Shown piece after piece: positions 26,302 through 35,335 of a stretch of DNA of 64,000 nucleotides. The translations under genes were made by a program, and so were the position numbers. Under the pieces are notes generated by a model, which was not told the origin of the DNA, did no database searches, and saw nothing but the letters and a program-made list of their open reading frames with translations. Numbering within the stretch: position 1 is the stretch's first letter; each line of letters opens with the position of its first letter. Source of the DNA: Burkholderia sp. IMCC1007 (GTDB lineage: Bacteria; Pseudomonadota; Gammaproteobacteria; Burkholderiales; Burkholderiaceae). The stretch spans positions 248,001 through 312,000 of the forward strand of contig NZ_JAPVQY010000001.1 in assembly GCF_027257875.1 (NCBI RefSeq), read 5' to 3'.

Positions 26302-26586
26302 TGTGTATCTCCTGCGGTTGACTGCGTGGAAAGCGTCGTGGGTGCAAGCGGCCACGTCATGTATCCGGTCGCGACCGGCGCGAAAGTGCCGGCGTTTCGT
26401 CAGCGATGCGAGCGCTTTCGTAAGCCGGCGATGCGCCATATGAAAGATTGTCGTGGCCGGAACGCCGAACGACGGCGCCGCTGCAATCAGATTAGGAAAA
26501 ATGTCACAACGTGACCAGCTTCTCCTGCTGATTCGCGCAGGAAGCGACGCTTGAAACGCGGCCCTGCACACGAAGCGGCGCTGCCG

Positions 26587-27840
26587 TCAGAACTTGTGCC
26601 GCAACCCCAGCGCGACGACGAGCTGGTTGCTGTTGGCGGACGGCGTCATCGTCCAGACGGTCGCGTTGAACGCCGGATTGCCGTCGCCGCCGCTCACGCT
26701 TTGATAGACGCCTTCCAGATACGCATCCGTGCGTTTCGAGAACGCGTAGTCGGCCTGCGCGACGACATGGTTCCATTTCGGGCGCGTCTGGCCCGTGCGG
26801 CTGTCGAAACGGCCCATCGTGTACGTGTACGCGGCGGCCACGCTGAACGCCCGTGTGACGATGAAGCGGCCGTCGACCGTGAAGTTGTCGAACACGAGCG
26901 ATTCGCCCTTCAGCGCCGTGATGCCGCCGCCCTGCAGCACGCCGGTCACGCCGTCGGTCGTCGAGTGCGACCATGCGGCACCGACCGAGTGCGGGCCGAA
27001 CGCATAGCGTCCGGCCACCGACCAGATCTGCTGGTTGCCGCCCGTGATCGTCGCGGATCCGTCGACCGTGCTGAGCGCGCCGTCCGGGTTCGGCGCGTTG
27101 CGATCGCGGCTGATCTTCAGGTAGCCGGCGCCGAATTTCACCGGCCCGTTGGCATAGCCGAGCCCGGCGCTCCAGACGGCGTTGTTCGAAAACTCTCCGG
27201 CCTTGTTCGACAACCCGAACATCGCGCCGAACGTCAGCCCGCGATAGGTCGGGCTCGTGTACTTCACCGCGTTGTTGATGCGCAGGTTGCGGTTCGAGTC
27301 GTCGTTGTCGTACGGGTGCACCGCGAGATTGCCGCCCCAGCCGGGGCCCGCCGCGCCGAGCGGCGTCACGAACTCGAGGATCTCGTCGTACTGGCGGCCG
27401 AACGTCAGCGTGCCGGCCGTGCGCGAGCTGACGCCGATCCACGCCTGACGGCCGAACAGGTCGACGCCTTTCTGCGACAGCTTGCCGGTCGTCCCCGAGA
27501 AGCCGCTTTCGAGCGCGAAGACGGCGGCCGTGCCGCCGCCGAGATCCTCACGGCCGCGCAACCCCCAGCGCGATGCGTTCAATGCGCCGCTCGTCATCGC
27601 GACGCTGCCGCTGCCCGGCGAGCCGGCGCCTTGCGTGCGCTGGTCGGTCGAATAAGTGATCGACGTGTCGATCAGGCCGTATAGCGTGACGCTGCTTTGT
27701 GCATGTGCGATGCCGGGCATGAACGGGGCGATGCAGGCGGCGATGACCGTCCCCGCAGTCTTGCCCGATGCGAGGCGGCCGCGGCGGACGGCGTGCGTCG
27801 CGGCAGCGCCGGCGTGTCGGTTCGTTTTATAGGAATGCAT
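26587..27840 (-). CDS. Gram-negative general porin
   Basis: A 417-residue outer-membrane beta-barrel. After a long basic N-terminus and signal core (TAGTVIAACIAPFMPGIAHA) it reads QSSVTLYGLIDTSITYST, the invariant beginning of Burkholderia/Neisseria trimeric porins. SRWGLRGREDLGGGTAAVFALESGF, RQAWIGVSSRTAGTLTFGRQYD and the C-terminal phenylalanine of LVVALGLRHKF, needed for barrel assembly, are present. The long n-region may mean a start further inside. Diffusion pore for small solutes; specificity unknown. It is monocistronic. Confidence 0.92.
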   Translation of the reverse strand: MHSYKTNRHAGAAATHAVRRGRLASGKTAGTVIAACIAPFMPGIAHAQSSVTLYGLIDTSITYSTDQRTQGAGSPGSGSVAMTSGALNASRWGLRGREDLGGGTAAVFALESGFSGTTGKLSQKGVDLFGRQAWIGVSSRTAGTLTFGRQYDEILEFVTPLGAAGPGWGGNLAVHPYDNDDSNRNLRINNAVKYTSPTYRGLTFGAMFGLSNKAGEFSNNAVWSAGLGYANGPVKFGAGYLKISRDRNAPNPDGALSTVDGSATITGGNQQIWSVAGRYAFGPHSVGAAWSHSTTDGVTGVLQGGGITALKGESLVFDNFTVDGRFIVTRAFSVAAAYTYTMGRFDSRTGQTRPKWNHVVAQADYAFSKRTDAYLEGVYQSVSGGDGNPAFNATVWTMTPSANSNQLVVALGLRHKF

Positions 27841-28106
27841 AGGATTTTTTATCGTGGCTCAGGCGTCGAGCGCCGACGGGCCGCGTCGGCACGCTTCGCT
27901 GACGGATCGAGCGGCCATTATTGGAGATCGTGCGACGGGCGATTAAGGCGCTGCACAGGAAAGGTCCTCTGCAGAATCGCGCGGAATCGGCGCGTGGTGC
28001 TGCGGTGCGCGCACGGCGGCGTGCTTTCGTTCCGGGGGAGTACGCTCAGCGATTCACGTCGGCTTCGCGGTGGGCGATCTCGAGCGCCACGTGTTGAAAC
28101 GCCGTA

Positions 28107-29009
28107 TCAGTGCGCGTTTCCGTACTGCGTAAACAACCAGTCGCGCATGGCCTCGAGCGCTTCCGAATGCGCGTTCGCTTGCGGAAAGACGACATGGAAC
28201 CCGAGCGTCATCGGAAAGGAAAAGTCGAAAACACGCCGCAGCCGGCCATCCGCGATATCGCGCTCGACGAGCGGCTCGCTGGTCAGCGCGATGCCTTGCC
28301 CCGCGACTGCCGCGTCGATGGCGAGCAGGGTCTGACTGAATCGCGGCCCTTTGGTCGGGTCGGCTTTCACTTTTCCGCCGAGTTTGCGGATGAATTCGGG
28401 CCACAGATCGTGGGCGTCGTGCAGCAGCACGTGCTTCGACAAGTCGGCAGGCTTGCGGATCGGCGGATTGCCATCGAGCAGCTTGGGACTGCCGACGGCG
28501 AAGATATCGAGCGGAAACAGCAATTCGCCGGTCAAACCAGGCGGGAACGGCGGCTTGCACAGTCGAATCGCGATGTCGACGCCATCGGCCTTGAACGTCG
28601 CGAGCCGTTCGTCGGCGATCACGCGCACCTCGATGTCGGGATGCAGCCGGCTGAAGTCCGACAGCCGCGGAATCAGCCACTTCGACGCGAACGACGGCGT
28701 CGTGCTCACCGTGAGAATCGTCGCGCGCTCGCCCAGCGCTTCCGTTGCGTCGGAGATGATCTGCAGCGCGCGCTGGACCGACGAGAAATACTCGAGCCCG
28801 TCGCGCGTCAGCGCGAGCCCGCGCGGCAAGCGCCGAAAGAGCTGGACGTCCACGGCGACTTCCAGATGCCTGACCTGTTGCGCGACCGCGCCCTGCGTTA
28901 CGCCGAGTTCATCGGCGGCCAGCCGGAAATTGAGGTGGCGCGCCGACGCTTCGAACGCGCGAAGCGCATTGAGCGGCGGGAACCGGCGGGTACGCAAAAG
29001 AGCCTTCAT
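28107..29009 (-). CDS. LysR-family regulator, GcvA-like
   Basis: A 300-residue regulator with N-terminal winged HTH (LNALRAFEASARHLNFRLAADELGVTQGAVAQQVRHLE) of the GcvA/AmpR subgroup, then an effector domain (ILTVSTTPSFASKWLIPRLSDFSRLHPDIEVRV). It is divergent from the SDR gene at 29140 with 130 bp between them, the usual arrangement for a LysR protein and its target. It would bind in that gap, for example at TTGCA-N19-TGCAA (29056-29084). Confidence 0.9.
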   Translation of the reverse strand: MKALLRTRRFPPLNALRAFEASARHLNFRLAADELGVTQGAVAQQVRHLEVAVDVQLFRRLPRGLALTRDGLEYFSSVQRALQIISDATEALGERATILTVSTTPSFASKWLIPRLSDFSRLHPDIEVRVIADERLATFKADGVDIAIRLCKPPFPPGLTGELLFPLDIFAVGSPKLLDGNPPIRKPADLSKHVLLHDAHDLWPEFIRKLGGKVKADPTKGPRFSQTLLAIDAAVAGQGIALTSEPLVERDIADGRLRRVFDFSFPMTLGFHVVFPQANAHSEALEAMRDWLFTQYGNAH

Positions 29010-29055
29010 GCAGTAGAAATTCTACAGGGTGACTGGAGAAATCATCGTTCGACAT

Positions 29056-29084
29056 TTGCATTATAGAGACCTAGAGTGCTGCAA
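29056..29084. promoter_or_regulatory. Candidate LysR binding site
   Basis: TTGCA-N19-TGCAA lies between the divergent LysR and SDR genes, 55 bp before the SDR start. The arms are short, so this is tentative. Confidence 0.35.
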
Positions 29085-29139
29085 TAGCTCGATGTCGAGA
29101 CCGAACACGGCGTACCGCCGACCTATCCAGGAGAACAGC

Positions 29140-29844
29140 ATGACTGTAGAGAAAGTGGCTTTAGTGACGGCGGCGGGCAAGGGCATGGGCGCTGCAATCG
29201 CGCGGGATCTTGCCGGCAACGGCTACCGCGTCGCGCTGATGTCGCCGTCCGGCAGTGCCGTCGAACTGGCGAAGGAACTCGGTGGTTTCGGCATCGCAGG
29301 GTCCGTCACCGAAGACGCCGACATCGAGCGCTTCGTGAACGAGACACTCGCAAAGTACGGCCGCATCGACGCCGTCGTCAACAACACCGGGCATCCGCCG
29401 AAGGGCGACTTGCTTTCCGTGAAGGACGACAAGTGGCACGAAGGGCTCGATCTGATCGTGCTCAACGTCGTGCGCGTGCTGCGGCGTGTGACGCCGGTTT
29501 TCCTGAAGCAGGGCGGCGGTGCGGTGGTCAATATTTCGAGCTTCGCGGCCGATGCGCCCGAGCAGGCAATGCCGGTGTCGTCCGCGCTGCGCGCGGCGCT
29601 CAGCTCCTTCACGCGCCTGTACGCGGATCGCTATGCGAAGGACAACATCCGGATCAACTCGGTGCTGCCGGGCTTCATCGACAGCTGGCCGGAGACGCCC
29701 GAAATCGTTGCGCGCATTCCGGTCGGCCGGTTCGGCAAGACGCAGGAGATCGCGCAGACCGTGACGTTCCTGCTATCCGAAGGCGCGGGCTATATCACCG
29801 GGCAGAACATTCGCGTCGACGGTGGGATCGTGCGGGCGCTGTAA
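29140..29844 (+). CDS. Short-chain dehydrogenase/reductase-family protein with altered active site
   Basis: A 234-residue SDR fold. The nucleotide motif is TAAGKGMG (residues 10-17) in place of TGxxxGIG, and NNTG is near 81. The catalytic Ser is in VNISSF (near 131). Where YxxxK should be, the sequence reads VSSALRAALSSF, so Tyr is replaced by Ser (about 147) and Lys by Arg (about 151). The rest is well preserved, including NSVLPGFIDSW and the C-terminal ITGQNIRVDGGIVRAL, so it is not simply decaying. AGGAGA precedes the ATG. It may have another chemistry or a binding role. Likely controlled by the divergent LysR protein. Confidence 0.85.
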   Translation: MTVEKVALVTAAGKGMGAAIARDLAGNGYRVALMSPSGSAVELAKELGGFGIAGSVTEDADIERFVNETLAKYGRIDAVVNNTGHPPKGDLLSVKDDKWHEGLDLIVLNVVRVLRRVTPVFLKQGGGAVVNISSFAADAPEQAMPVSSALRAALSSFTRLYADRYAKDNIRINSVLPGFIDSWPETPEIVARIPVGRFGKTQEIAQTVTFLLSEGAGYITGQNIRVDGGIVRAL

Positions 29845-30165
29845 GACGAGCCGGCATCGGCGGGGCGGCGCGCGTGCGAAGGCCCGCGCGGCGTCCGTTC
29901 GACGCGAATGTGCAAAGAGATATCGAAGGGCGCCTGAAGGCGCTCGGCGTCGTGCTACCCGTCGCGCCGCTGTCTGCTCGACGCTCGTTTGCAGCAGTCC
30001 GCCGCGATCTACCGCGACGGGCCACACACAAAAAAGCACGACACCCTTCCGGACCCCGCACCCAACCCAAACTCTCGCGACTGGGCGCTACTTACGACGA
30101 CGACCAGGGCCGGCTCTCATGGATGCTCACATTGCCAACCCGAGAAACCAGCCCATCCACTACGC
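29845..30165. other. Convergent intergenic stretch between the SDR and mmsA
   Basis: 321 bp with no supported gene. No clear hairpin terminator or repeat was recognised. Confidence 0.4.
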
Positions 30166-31686
30166 TTACTTCGCGGTCGGCATCGCGAATTCTGCCCCCT
30201 TGCCGATGCTCGACGACCAGCGCTGCATGATCGACTTTTGCTTCGTATAGAAGCGCACGCCTTCTTCGCCGTATGCGTGCATGTCGCCGAACAGGCTCTT
30301 CTTCCAGCCGCCGAACCCGTGCCATGCCATCGGCACGGGGATCGGCACGTTGATGCCGACCATGCCGACCTGGATGCGGCGTGCAAATTCGCGCGCGATG
30401 CCGCCGTCGCTCGTGTAGCACGCGACGCCGTTGCCGAACTCATGCGCATTGATCAGATTCACGGCTTCGGCAAAATCCTTCACGCGCACGCACGCGAGTA
30501 CCGGCCCGAAGATTTCTTCCTTGTAGATGCGCATATCGGTCGTCACGTTGTCGAACAGCGTGCCGCCGGTGAAGAAGCCTTCCTCTCGGCCAGGGACTTT
30601 CAGGCCGCGACCGTCGACGACGAGCTTCGCGCCTTCCTGCACGCCGATGTCGATGTAGCTTTCGATCCGCTTCAGCGCGTCGCCCGTGACGATCGGGCCC
30701 ATTTCGACTTCCGGCGACATGCCGTCGCCGATGACGAGCGTTTTCGCGCGCTCCGCGAGCTTCGCGACGATGCGATCGCCGATGTCGCCGACCAGCACGG
30801 CGACGCTGATCGCCATGCAGCGCTCGCCGGCCGAGCCATAGGCGGCGCCGATCAGTCCGTCGACCGCTTGCTCGAGGTTCGCGTCGGGCATCACGACCAT
30901 ATGGTTCTTCGCACCGCCGAGTGCCTGTGCGCGCTTGCCGTTTTGCGATGCGCGCTGGTGTACGTAGTGCGCGATCGGCGTCGAGCCAACGAAGCTGACC
31001 GCCTGCACGTCGGGATGATCGATGAGCGCGTCGACCGCGTTCTTGCCGCCTTGCACGACGTTGAAGACGCCGTTCGGCAGGCCCGCCTCGGTCAGCAAAT
31101 CGGCGATGAACAGTGCCGCCGACGGATCGCGCTCGCTCGGCTTCAGCACGAACGTGTTGCCCGTTGCGAGTGCGACCGGGAACATCCAGCACGGCACCAT
31201 GCACGGGAAGTTGAACGGCGTGATGCCCGCGACGACGCCCAGCGGCTGGCGCATCGTCCAGTTGTCGATGCCGGTGCTGACCTGATCGGTGAAGTCGCCC
31301 TTCAGCAGTTGCGGCACGCCGGCGGCGAATTCGATGATGTCGATGCCGCGCGCGACTTCGCCCTGCGCGTCGGAGAATACCTTGCCGTGTTCGGCGGTGA
31401 TGATCGCGGCGAGCGTGTCGCGATGCTCGTTCATCAGCTGCAGGAAGCGGTGCATCACGCGCGCGCGACGGATCGGCGGCGTCTCCGACCACGCCGGGAA
31501 TGCGGCCTGTGCGGCGGCGACGGCCTGGGCGACTTCGTTGTCGTCGGCGAGCGCCACGCGGCGGGCGGCCTTGCCCACTGCCGGATTGAACACGTCCTGG
31601 AAGCGGCCGCTTGCGCCCGGCACGCGGGCACCGTCGATGTAGTGGCCGACGTCGTCGGACGAGGTGAAGGCGGGAACCGTGGTCAT
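30166..31686 (-). CDS. mmsA: CoA-acylating methylmalonate-semialdehyde dehydrogenase
   Basis: A 506-residue aldehyde dehydrogenase. It converts methylmalonate semialdehyde (valine, thymine, inositol breakdown) to propionyl-CoA with NAD+ and CoA. Family marks: [61 protein letters not shown] and the catalytic Cys in [12 protein letters not shown] (near 288). AGGAGA is 7 nt before the ATG. It is divergent from a LysR gene at 31803 and not in an obvious valine operon. Related malonate-semialdehyde dehydrogenases share this sequence type, so the exact substrate is open. Confidence 0.93.
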   Translation of the reverse strand: MTTVPAFTSSDDVGHYIDGARVPGASGRFQDVFNPAVGKAARRVALADDNEVAQAVAAAQAAFPAWSETPPIRRARVMHRFLQLMNEHRDTLAAIITAEHGKVFSDAQGEVARGIDIIEFAAGVPQLLKGDFTDQVSTGIDNWTMRQPLGVVAGITPFNFPCMVPCWMFPVALATGNTFVLKPSERDPSAALFIADLLTEAGLPNGVFNVVQGGKNAVDALIDHPDVQAVSFVGSTPIAHYVHQRASQNGKRAQALGGAKNHMVVMPDANLEQAVDGLIGAAYGSAGERCMAISVAVLVGDIGDRIVAKLAERAKTLVIGDGMSPEVEMGPIVTGDALKRIESYIDIGVQEGAKLVVDGRGLKVPGREEGFFTGGTLFDNVTTDMRIYKEEIFGPVLACVRVKDFAEAVNLINAHEFGNGVACYTSDGGIAREFARRIQVGMVGINVPIPVPMAWHGFGGWKKSLFGDMHAYGEEGVRFYTKQKSIMQRWSSSIGKGAEFAMPTAK

Positions 31687-31778
31687 CGAATCGTCTCCTG
31701 AGCGGTGGTCCTGATTGGGAAGGCCTCAGTCTAGGCAAATGACGGCGGCTGGAGAAGACCGCTCCAATTGATTCACTG

Positions 31779-31792
31779 TTCAGAATACTGAA
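31779..31792. promoter_or_regulatory. Inverted repeat TTCAG-AATA-CTGAA between mmsA and its LysR gene
   Basis: The perfect palindrome lies 10 bp before the LysR start, in the 116-bp divergent gap, and is nested in a wider ATTCA-N13-TGAAT dyad. It is a plausible autoregulatory LysR site. Confidence 0.45.
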
Positions 31793-31802
31793 TAATCGAG
31801 CG

Positions 31803-32753
31803 ATGAATTCGCAAAATACCCAAACCCTTTGGCCGCACATCCATTCGCTGACCGTGCTCGCCGTGACCGGCAGCTTCACTGCTGCGGCGCAGCGGCTCGG
31901 CATCAGCAAGGCGGCCATGAGCCAGCGCATCGCCGATCTCGAGGCGGCCGCCGGCGTGCCGCTCGTGCGGCGCACCACGCGCAGCGTGCGGCTCACGGAA
32001 GCAGGGCAGACGCTCGTCGACAGCACGCGCGAGGCGTACGAGACGATCGAGATGAACTTCGCGCGCGTGAAGGATCTGGCTGGCGAGCCGCGCGGCCTCG
32101 TGCGCGTGACGATGCCGGTCGCGCTCGGACGGCAGCGGATCGTGCCGCTGTTGCCGGCCTTCATCGCGCAGTATCCGGCGGTGCGCATCGAACTCGAGTT
32201 GTCGGACCGGCTGTTTTCACTGTCGCAGGAAGGCTTCGACCTCGCGATTCGTCATACGACCACCGCGCCGCAGACGCATGTCGCGTGGAAGCTCTGCGAG
32301 ACGCGCTCGCTGCTCGTCGCGAGCCGCGCGTATCTGGCGCGACGCGGCACGCCCGAGCATCCGAATGCGCTCGTCGATCACGACTGCCTGTGCTATTTGC
32401 GCGGCAACGAACCGACCGCATGGAGCTTCGAGCCGCGCGACCGGCGGCGTGCACGCGTGAGCGTGCCCGTACGCGGCTGTTTCGCAGCGAACAATAGCGA
32501 AGCGATGCGGGAGGCGGCGCTCGGCGGCCTCGGCATCGCGTTGCTGCCGGATTTCAGCGCGCAGCGCGACATCGACGCGGGCCACCTCGTGCCGCTGCTC
32601 GGCGCGTGGCGTCCGTCGGGCGCATTCGGTGACCATATCTTCGCGATTCGCCCTTATAGTCCGGTCGTGCCTAGCGCAGTGCGTGCGCTGGTGGAATATC
32701 TACGGGGGGAACTGAGCGGCGGGTTTTCGCCTGGCATGGCGGCGTCTCGCTAA
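31803..32753 (+). CDS. LysR-family regulator divergent from mmsA
   Basis: A 316-residue regulator. The HTH reads LTVLAVTGSFTAAAQRLGISKAAMSQRIADLEAAAGVPLVRRTTRSVRLTEAG, and the effector domain begins GLVRVTMPVALGRQRIVPLLPAFIAQYPAVRIELELSDR, typical of the DsdC/AaeR-like branch with small aromatic or organic acid ligands. It probably controls mmsA across the shared promoter region. Confidence 0.9.
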   Translation: MNSQNTQTLWPHIHSLTVLAVTGSFTAAAQRLGISKAAMSQRIADLEAAAGVPLVRRTTRSVRLTEAGQTLVDSTREAYETIEMNFARVKDLAGEPRGLVRVTMPVALGRQRIVPLLPAFIAQYPAVRIELELSDRLFSLSQEGFDLAIRHTTTAPQTHVAWKLCETRSLLVASRAYLARRGTPEHPNALVDHDCLCYLRGNEPTAWSFEPRDRRRARVSVPVRGCFAANNSEAMREAALGGLGIALLPDFSAQRDIDAGHLVPLLGAWRPSGAFGDHIFAIRPYSPVVPSAVRALVEYLRGELSGGFSPGMAASR

Positions 32754-32802
32754 GCGTCGAGAGAAATCCGCATATCGACAAGTACGTGCTGCCGGCGAAC
32801 GT

Positions 32803-33726
32803 CTACGACTCCCGTCGAATCAGTTCAAGACCCTTTCGGTAAGTTGTGGTCTCGAACTTGGGAAACCGGCGCTTGAACTTCGTGGAATCAAAGAGGTTGT
32901 CTTGCCCGTAACGGGGCAGGAGTTCCCTGATCTCGCGAACTTGTTTGGAGAAAAGTCCGGCAGCGAAAAATGCCCATTTCCCGACAACCGTATAGGTCGG
33001 CTTCCGCCCGAAGGCCTCGCTCGCCATGGTGACAAACTCCTTGTATGTCGGTCGATTGTCGCAGCACGGCAAATGCCAGGTTTGCCCGTACGCATCTGAC
33101 GTATTGCCCAGTGTCGCGAGCGCACGGCTCGCGTCGGGCGTCCAGATGAGCGTTCGCCGAGTATCGGCTCGCAATGGCACCTTGGGCGTCTCGCCGGCCT
33201 TGAGTTTGTCGATGATCAGTGCATTCGTGAAGCTCTGAGTCTTGCCCGGGCCGTAGAACTCGGGCGCGCGCCCGATCAGAACCGGAATGTCTCCTTTCGC
33301 CATCTCTTCGAGCACCATGGACGCCATTGCCGCACGCACCTTACCTTTCGGGCCTAGCGGTGCGAACGACGTCTTCTCCGTCTGCAGCAGGTTGTTCTGG
33401 GGATACATGTAGGTGTTGTCGAAGTACGCGAACTTGGCGCCTTCCTGACGGCACGCGTCCAGCGCATTTTTCAACATGACGGGAAACTGCGCTTCCCAAA
33501 GCTGCGTATCCGGCGGAAGGCCTGCGGTGAAATAGACAATGCTGCTGCCTTTGACTGCCCGCGCGGTCTGGCTCGCATCGAGAAGATCGGCCGACACCAG
33601 ATTGTCGGTGTCGTTCACCTTGCGAGGATTACGGCTCACGAGGCGGATGTCGCTCGTACCCATGAGGCGTAACTGTCGCGCCAATTCAGTGGCGATTTGG
33701 CCGTTTGTCCCGAGTATCGTTTGCAT
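32803..33726 (-). CDS. NAD(P)-dependent epimerase/NmrA-like protein
   Basis: A 307-residue Rossmann-fold protein. The N-terminus is trimmed to MQTILGTNGQIATELARQLRLMG, with the GxxGxI nucleotide loop almost at the start. Further marks are LVSRNPRKVNDTDNLVSADLLDASQTARAVKG (NmrA-like), YFTAGLPPDTQLW and a YMYPQNN segment where the SDR-type Tyr lies. AGGACA precedes the ATG. A 19-bp-spacer promoter sits about 35 bp upstream (33761-33791), so MerR-type control is likely. The role may be handling of reactive or electrophilic metabolites; this is inference. Confidence 0.85.
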   Translation of the reverse strand: MQTILGTNGQIATELARQLRLMGTSDIRLVSRNPRKVNDTDNLVSADLLDASQTARAVKGSSIVYFTAGLPPDTQLWEAQFPVMLKNALDACRQEGAKFAYFDNTYMYPQNNLLQTEKTSFAPLGPKGKVRAAMASMVLEEMAKGDIPVLIGRAPEFYGPGKTQSFTNALIIDKLKAGETPKVPLRADTRRTLIWTPDASRALATLGNTSDAYGQTWHLPCCDNRPTYKEFVTMASEAFGRKPTYTVVGKWAFFAAGLFSKQVREIRELLPRYGQDNLFDSTKFKRRFPKFETTTYRKGLELIRRES

Positions 33727-33760
33727 GTCGGTTGTCCTGCGTCAAATGATGATAGGTGCG

Positions 33761-33791
33761 AGGCTAACGTTGAAGCTCGGTTCAAGGTCAA
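33761..33791 (-). promoter_or_regulatory. MerR-type promoter of the epimerase gene
   Basis: TTGACC (33791-33786), a 19-bp spacer and TAGCCT (33766-33761) on the minus strand. The spacer contains TTGAAC...TTCAA. The over-long 19-bp spacing is the hallmark of MerR-activated promoters. Confidence 0.65.
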
Positions 33792-33997
33792 GCAGTGGTT
33801 CACGCGCAATGCCGTATGCGACTGCGTGATAGGGATGCACGGATTCCAATGAAAACTTCGTTTTACTGATCTGAAGTCGGATCGACGTGTGACGCAGGCA
33901 TGGCATGCGGGAAACGGATTCAACAGGACGGACGCTCGATCGGTATCAAGCCAGCCGACGCCTTCATCGACGCGGATCTGCAGCGTCACGACACCAC

Positions 33998-34028
33998 TTG
34001 ACATTCAACTTAACTTCAATCCTAGGAT
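33998..34028 (+). promoter_or_regulatory. MerR-type promoter of the DJ-1/PfpI gene
   Basis: TTGACA (33998-34003), a 19-bp spacer and TAGGAT (34023-34028), about 95 bp before the ATG at 34123. The spacer shares the TTCAA(T/C) element with the other three promoters of this cluster. Confidence 0.7.
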
Positions 34029-34122
34029 TTCGTCCGAGGCGCTTCGCGTCGCCGTGATATGCGAGCGGCTCGGGTTAGATGGTGTTGTCAAAACAGCGCC
34101 GACTCCTATGAGGAATTTGGAA

Positions 34123-34930
34123 ATGTTCAAGCGTTGGTTCACCAGGTCCTGGCTGCTCGCCGTCGTCGTCTCGATGTTGACGGGCGGATACGCGTACGCA
34201 GCAGACTCCATCCAGAGCGAGGGCGCAATGCAGCCTGGCAGCAAGATTCTGGTCGTGATGACCAATCACGCCAAGTATCCATCTCGATCCGATACGACGG
34301 GGCTTTGGTTCACTGAGTTGACGCATTTCTACGACGTCGCCCAGGCAGCCGGACTGCAGATGGATTTTGCGAGCCCCGCAGGCGGCGAGGTTCCGATCGA
34401 CCAGCGTAGCCTGAAGTCGTTTTACCTCGACGATTCGGCCCGCGCACATCTGAGCGATCCCGCCTTCATGGCACGACTGAAGGCAACGTTGCCGGCTGCC
34501 TCCGTTACCCCATCCAACTACAAGGCGATCTACTTCACCGGCGGGCACGGTACGTTGTGGGACTTTGCCGATAGCGCGGCACTGAAGGCCGTCAGCGAGC
34601 AGATCTATCGCCAAGGCGGCATCGTTTCAGCGGTTTGCCATGGAGTCTCCGCGCTATTGCCGCTGCAGGATGAAGCAGGGAAGTCGCTCATCGAGGGCAT
34701 ACCTGTCACGGGGTTCTCCGACATGGAAGAAGCGCTGTCCGGCATGAAGTCCCAGGTGCCGTTCTTTTTGCAGGATTCGCTCGTAAGCCGCGGTGCTCGG
34801 TACAAGAAGGCGTTTCTTCCCTTTACGTCTTATGTTCGTGAGTTCCGACCGGATCATTACCGGGCAGAACCCGCAATCGAGCAAGGAAATTGCCGAGGCC
34901 GTGGTCAAGCGGCTGAAGGCGATGAATTGA
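34123..34930 (+). pseudogene. Exported DJ-1/PfpI-family protein, frameshifted near the C-terminus
   Basis: The protein starts MFKRWFTRSWLLAVVVSMLTGGYAYA, a signal peptide, with AGGA before the ATG. The Hsp31/DJ-1 domain follows: ILVVMTNHAKYPSRSDTTGLWFTELTHFYDVAQAAGLQMDFASPAGG, YFTGGHGTLWDF, and the nucleophile Cys in SAVCHGVSALLPL. The frame shifts near 34837; removing one base restores YVVSSDRIITGQNPQSSKEIAEAVVKRLKAMN and a stop at 34928-34930, matching the C-terminus of the DJ-1 gene at 48404-49087. Unrepaired, translation runs to 35049 with an unrelated tail. A real mutation or an assembly error is possible. Confidence 0.8.
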
Positions 34931-35077
34931 TCGGCAGCCGATATGGGCCGGGCAAGCAGCAGGATGGGGCGCGTTGTCGATGCGTTCGCGCGACGGGGGA
35001 ACGGAGCGCGCGATCGTTCGCGGTCCTAGTGGCGAGTGGTCCGGTGTAACCGCTTTCGATTGCCAAAGGAGGCTGTC

Positions 35078-35335
35078 ATGAGCGGTAAAGAAGGAATCGA
35101 CGTCGTCAACAAATCGCGTCGGGAATTTCATCAAGAGCTAAAGACAGACGCAGCCTCTGTCGAGAGAGGCTGTTGCGTTCATTGTGCAAGGATCGCTTCT
35201 GCCGTGAGAACGATCTTGCCGATATGCACGCCAGAGTCGATCAACTCGTGTGCGCGACGCGCATCCCGCAACGGGAAGGGAGGGCGCAAGCGGAGTGCCA
35301 GGAAGAGGTTCCCTCCTGGCACCCGTGGCGATTAG
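35078..35335 (+). CDS. Doubtful 85-codon frame with a strong ribosome-binding site
   Basis: AAAGGAGG stands 6 nt before the ATG of MSGKEGIDVVNKSRREFHQELK, which is unusual for a chance frame. After about 25 codons the frame runs through the hairpin at 35151-35172 and then antisense to the oxidoreductase remnant, where the composition becomes Arg/Ser-rich and non-protein-like. Most likely only the first part descends from a real gene that was cut by a deletion. Confidence 0.25.
   Translation: MSGKEGIDVVNKSRREFHQELKTDAASVERGCCVHCARIASAVRTILPICTPESINSCARRASRNGKGGRKRSARKRFPPGTRGD
35151..35172. terminator. Hairpin, 8-bp stem
   Basis: CAGCCTCT-GTCGAG-AGAGGCTG forms an 8-bp perfect stem with a 6-nt loop, 7 bp past the stop of the oxidoreductase remnant on the minus strand. 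It could terminate in both directions. Confidence 0.45.
35179..35320 (-). pseudogene. 3' remnant of a zinc-type quinone/alcohol oxidoreductase
   Basis: On the minus strand, codons from about 35320 to the TGA at 35181-35179 read NLFLALRLRPPFPLRDARRAHELIDSGVHIGKIVLTAEAILAQ. This is the C-terminal signature of NADPH:quinone reductase-like MDR proteins (the DA-RAHE-L-SG-HIGKIVL pattern). The remaining 90% of the gene is missing; the chloroperoxidase gene starts its 3' end at 35332, so a deletion has joined them. Confidence 0.7.
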
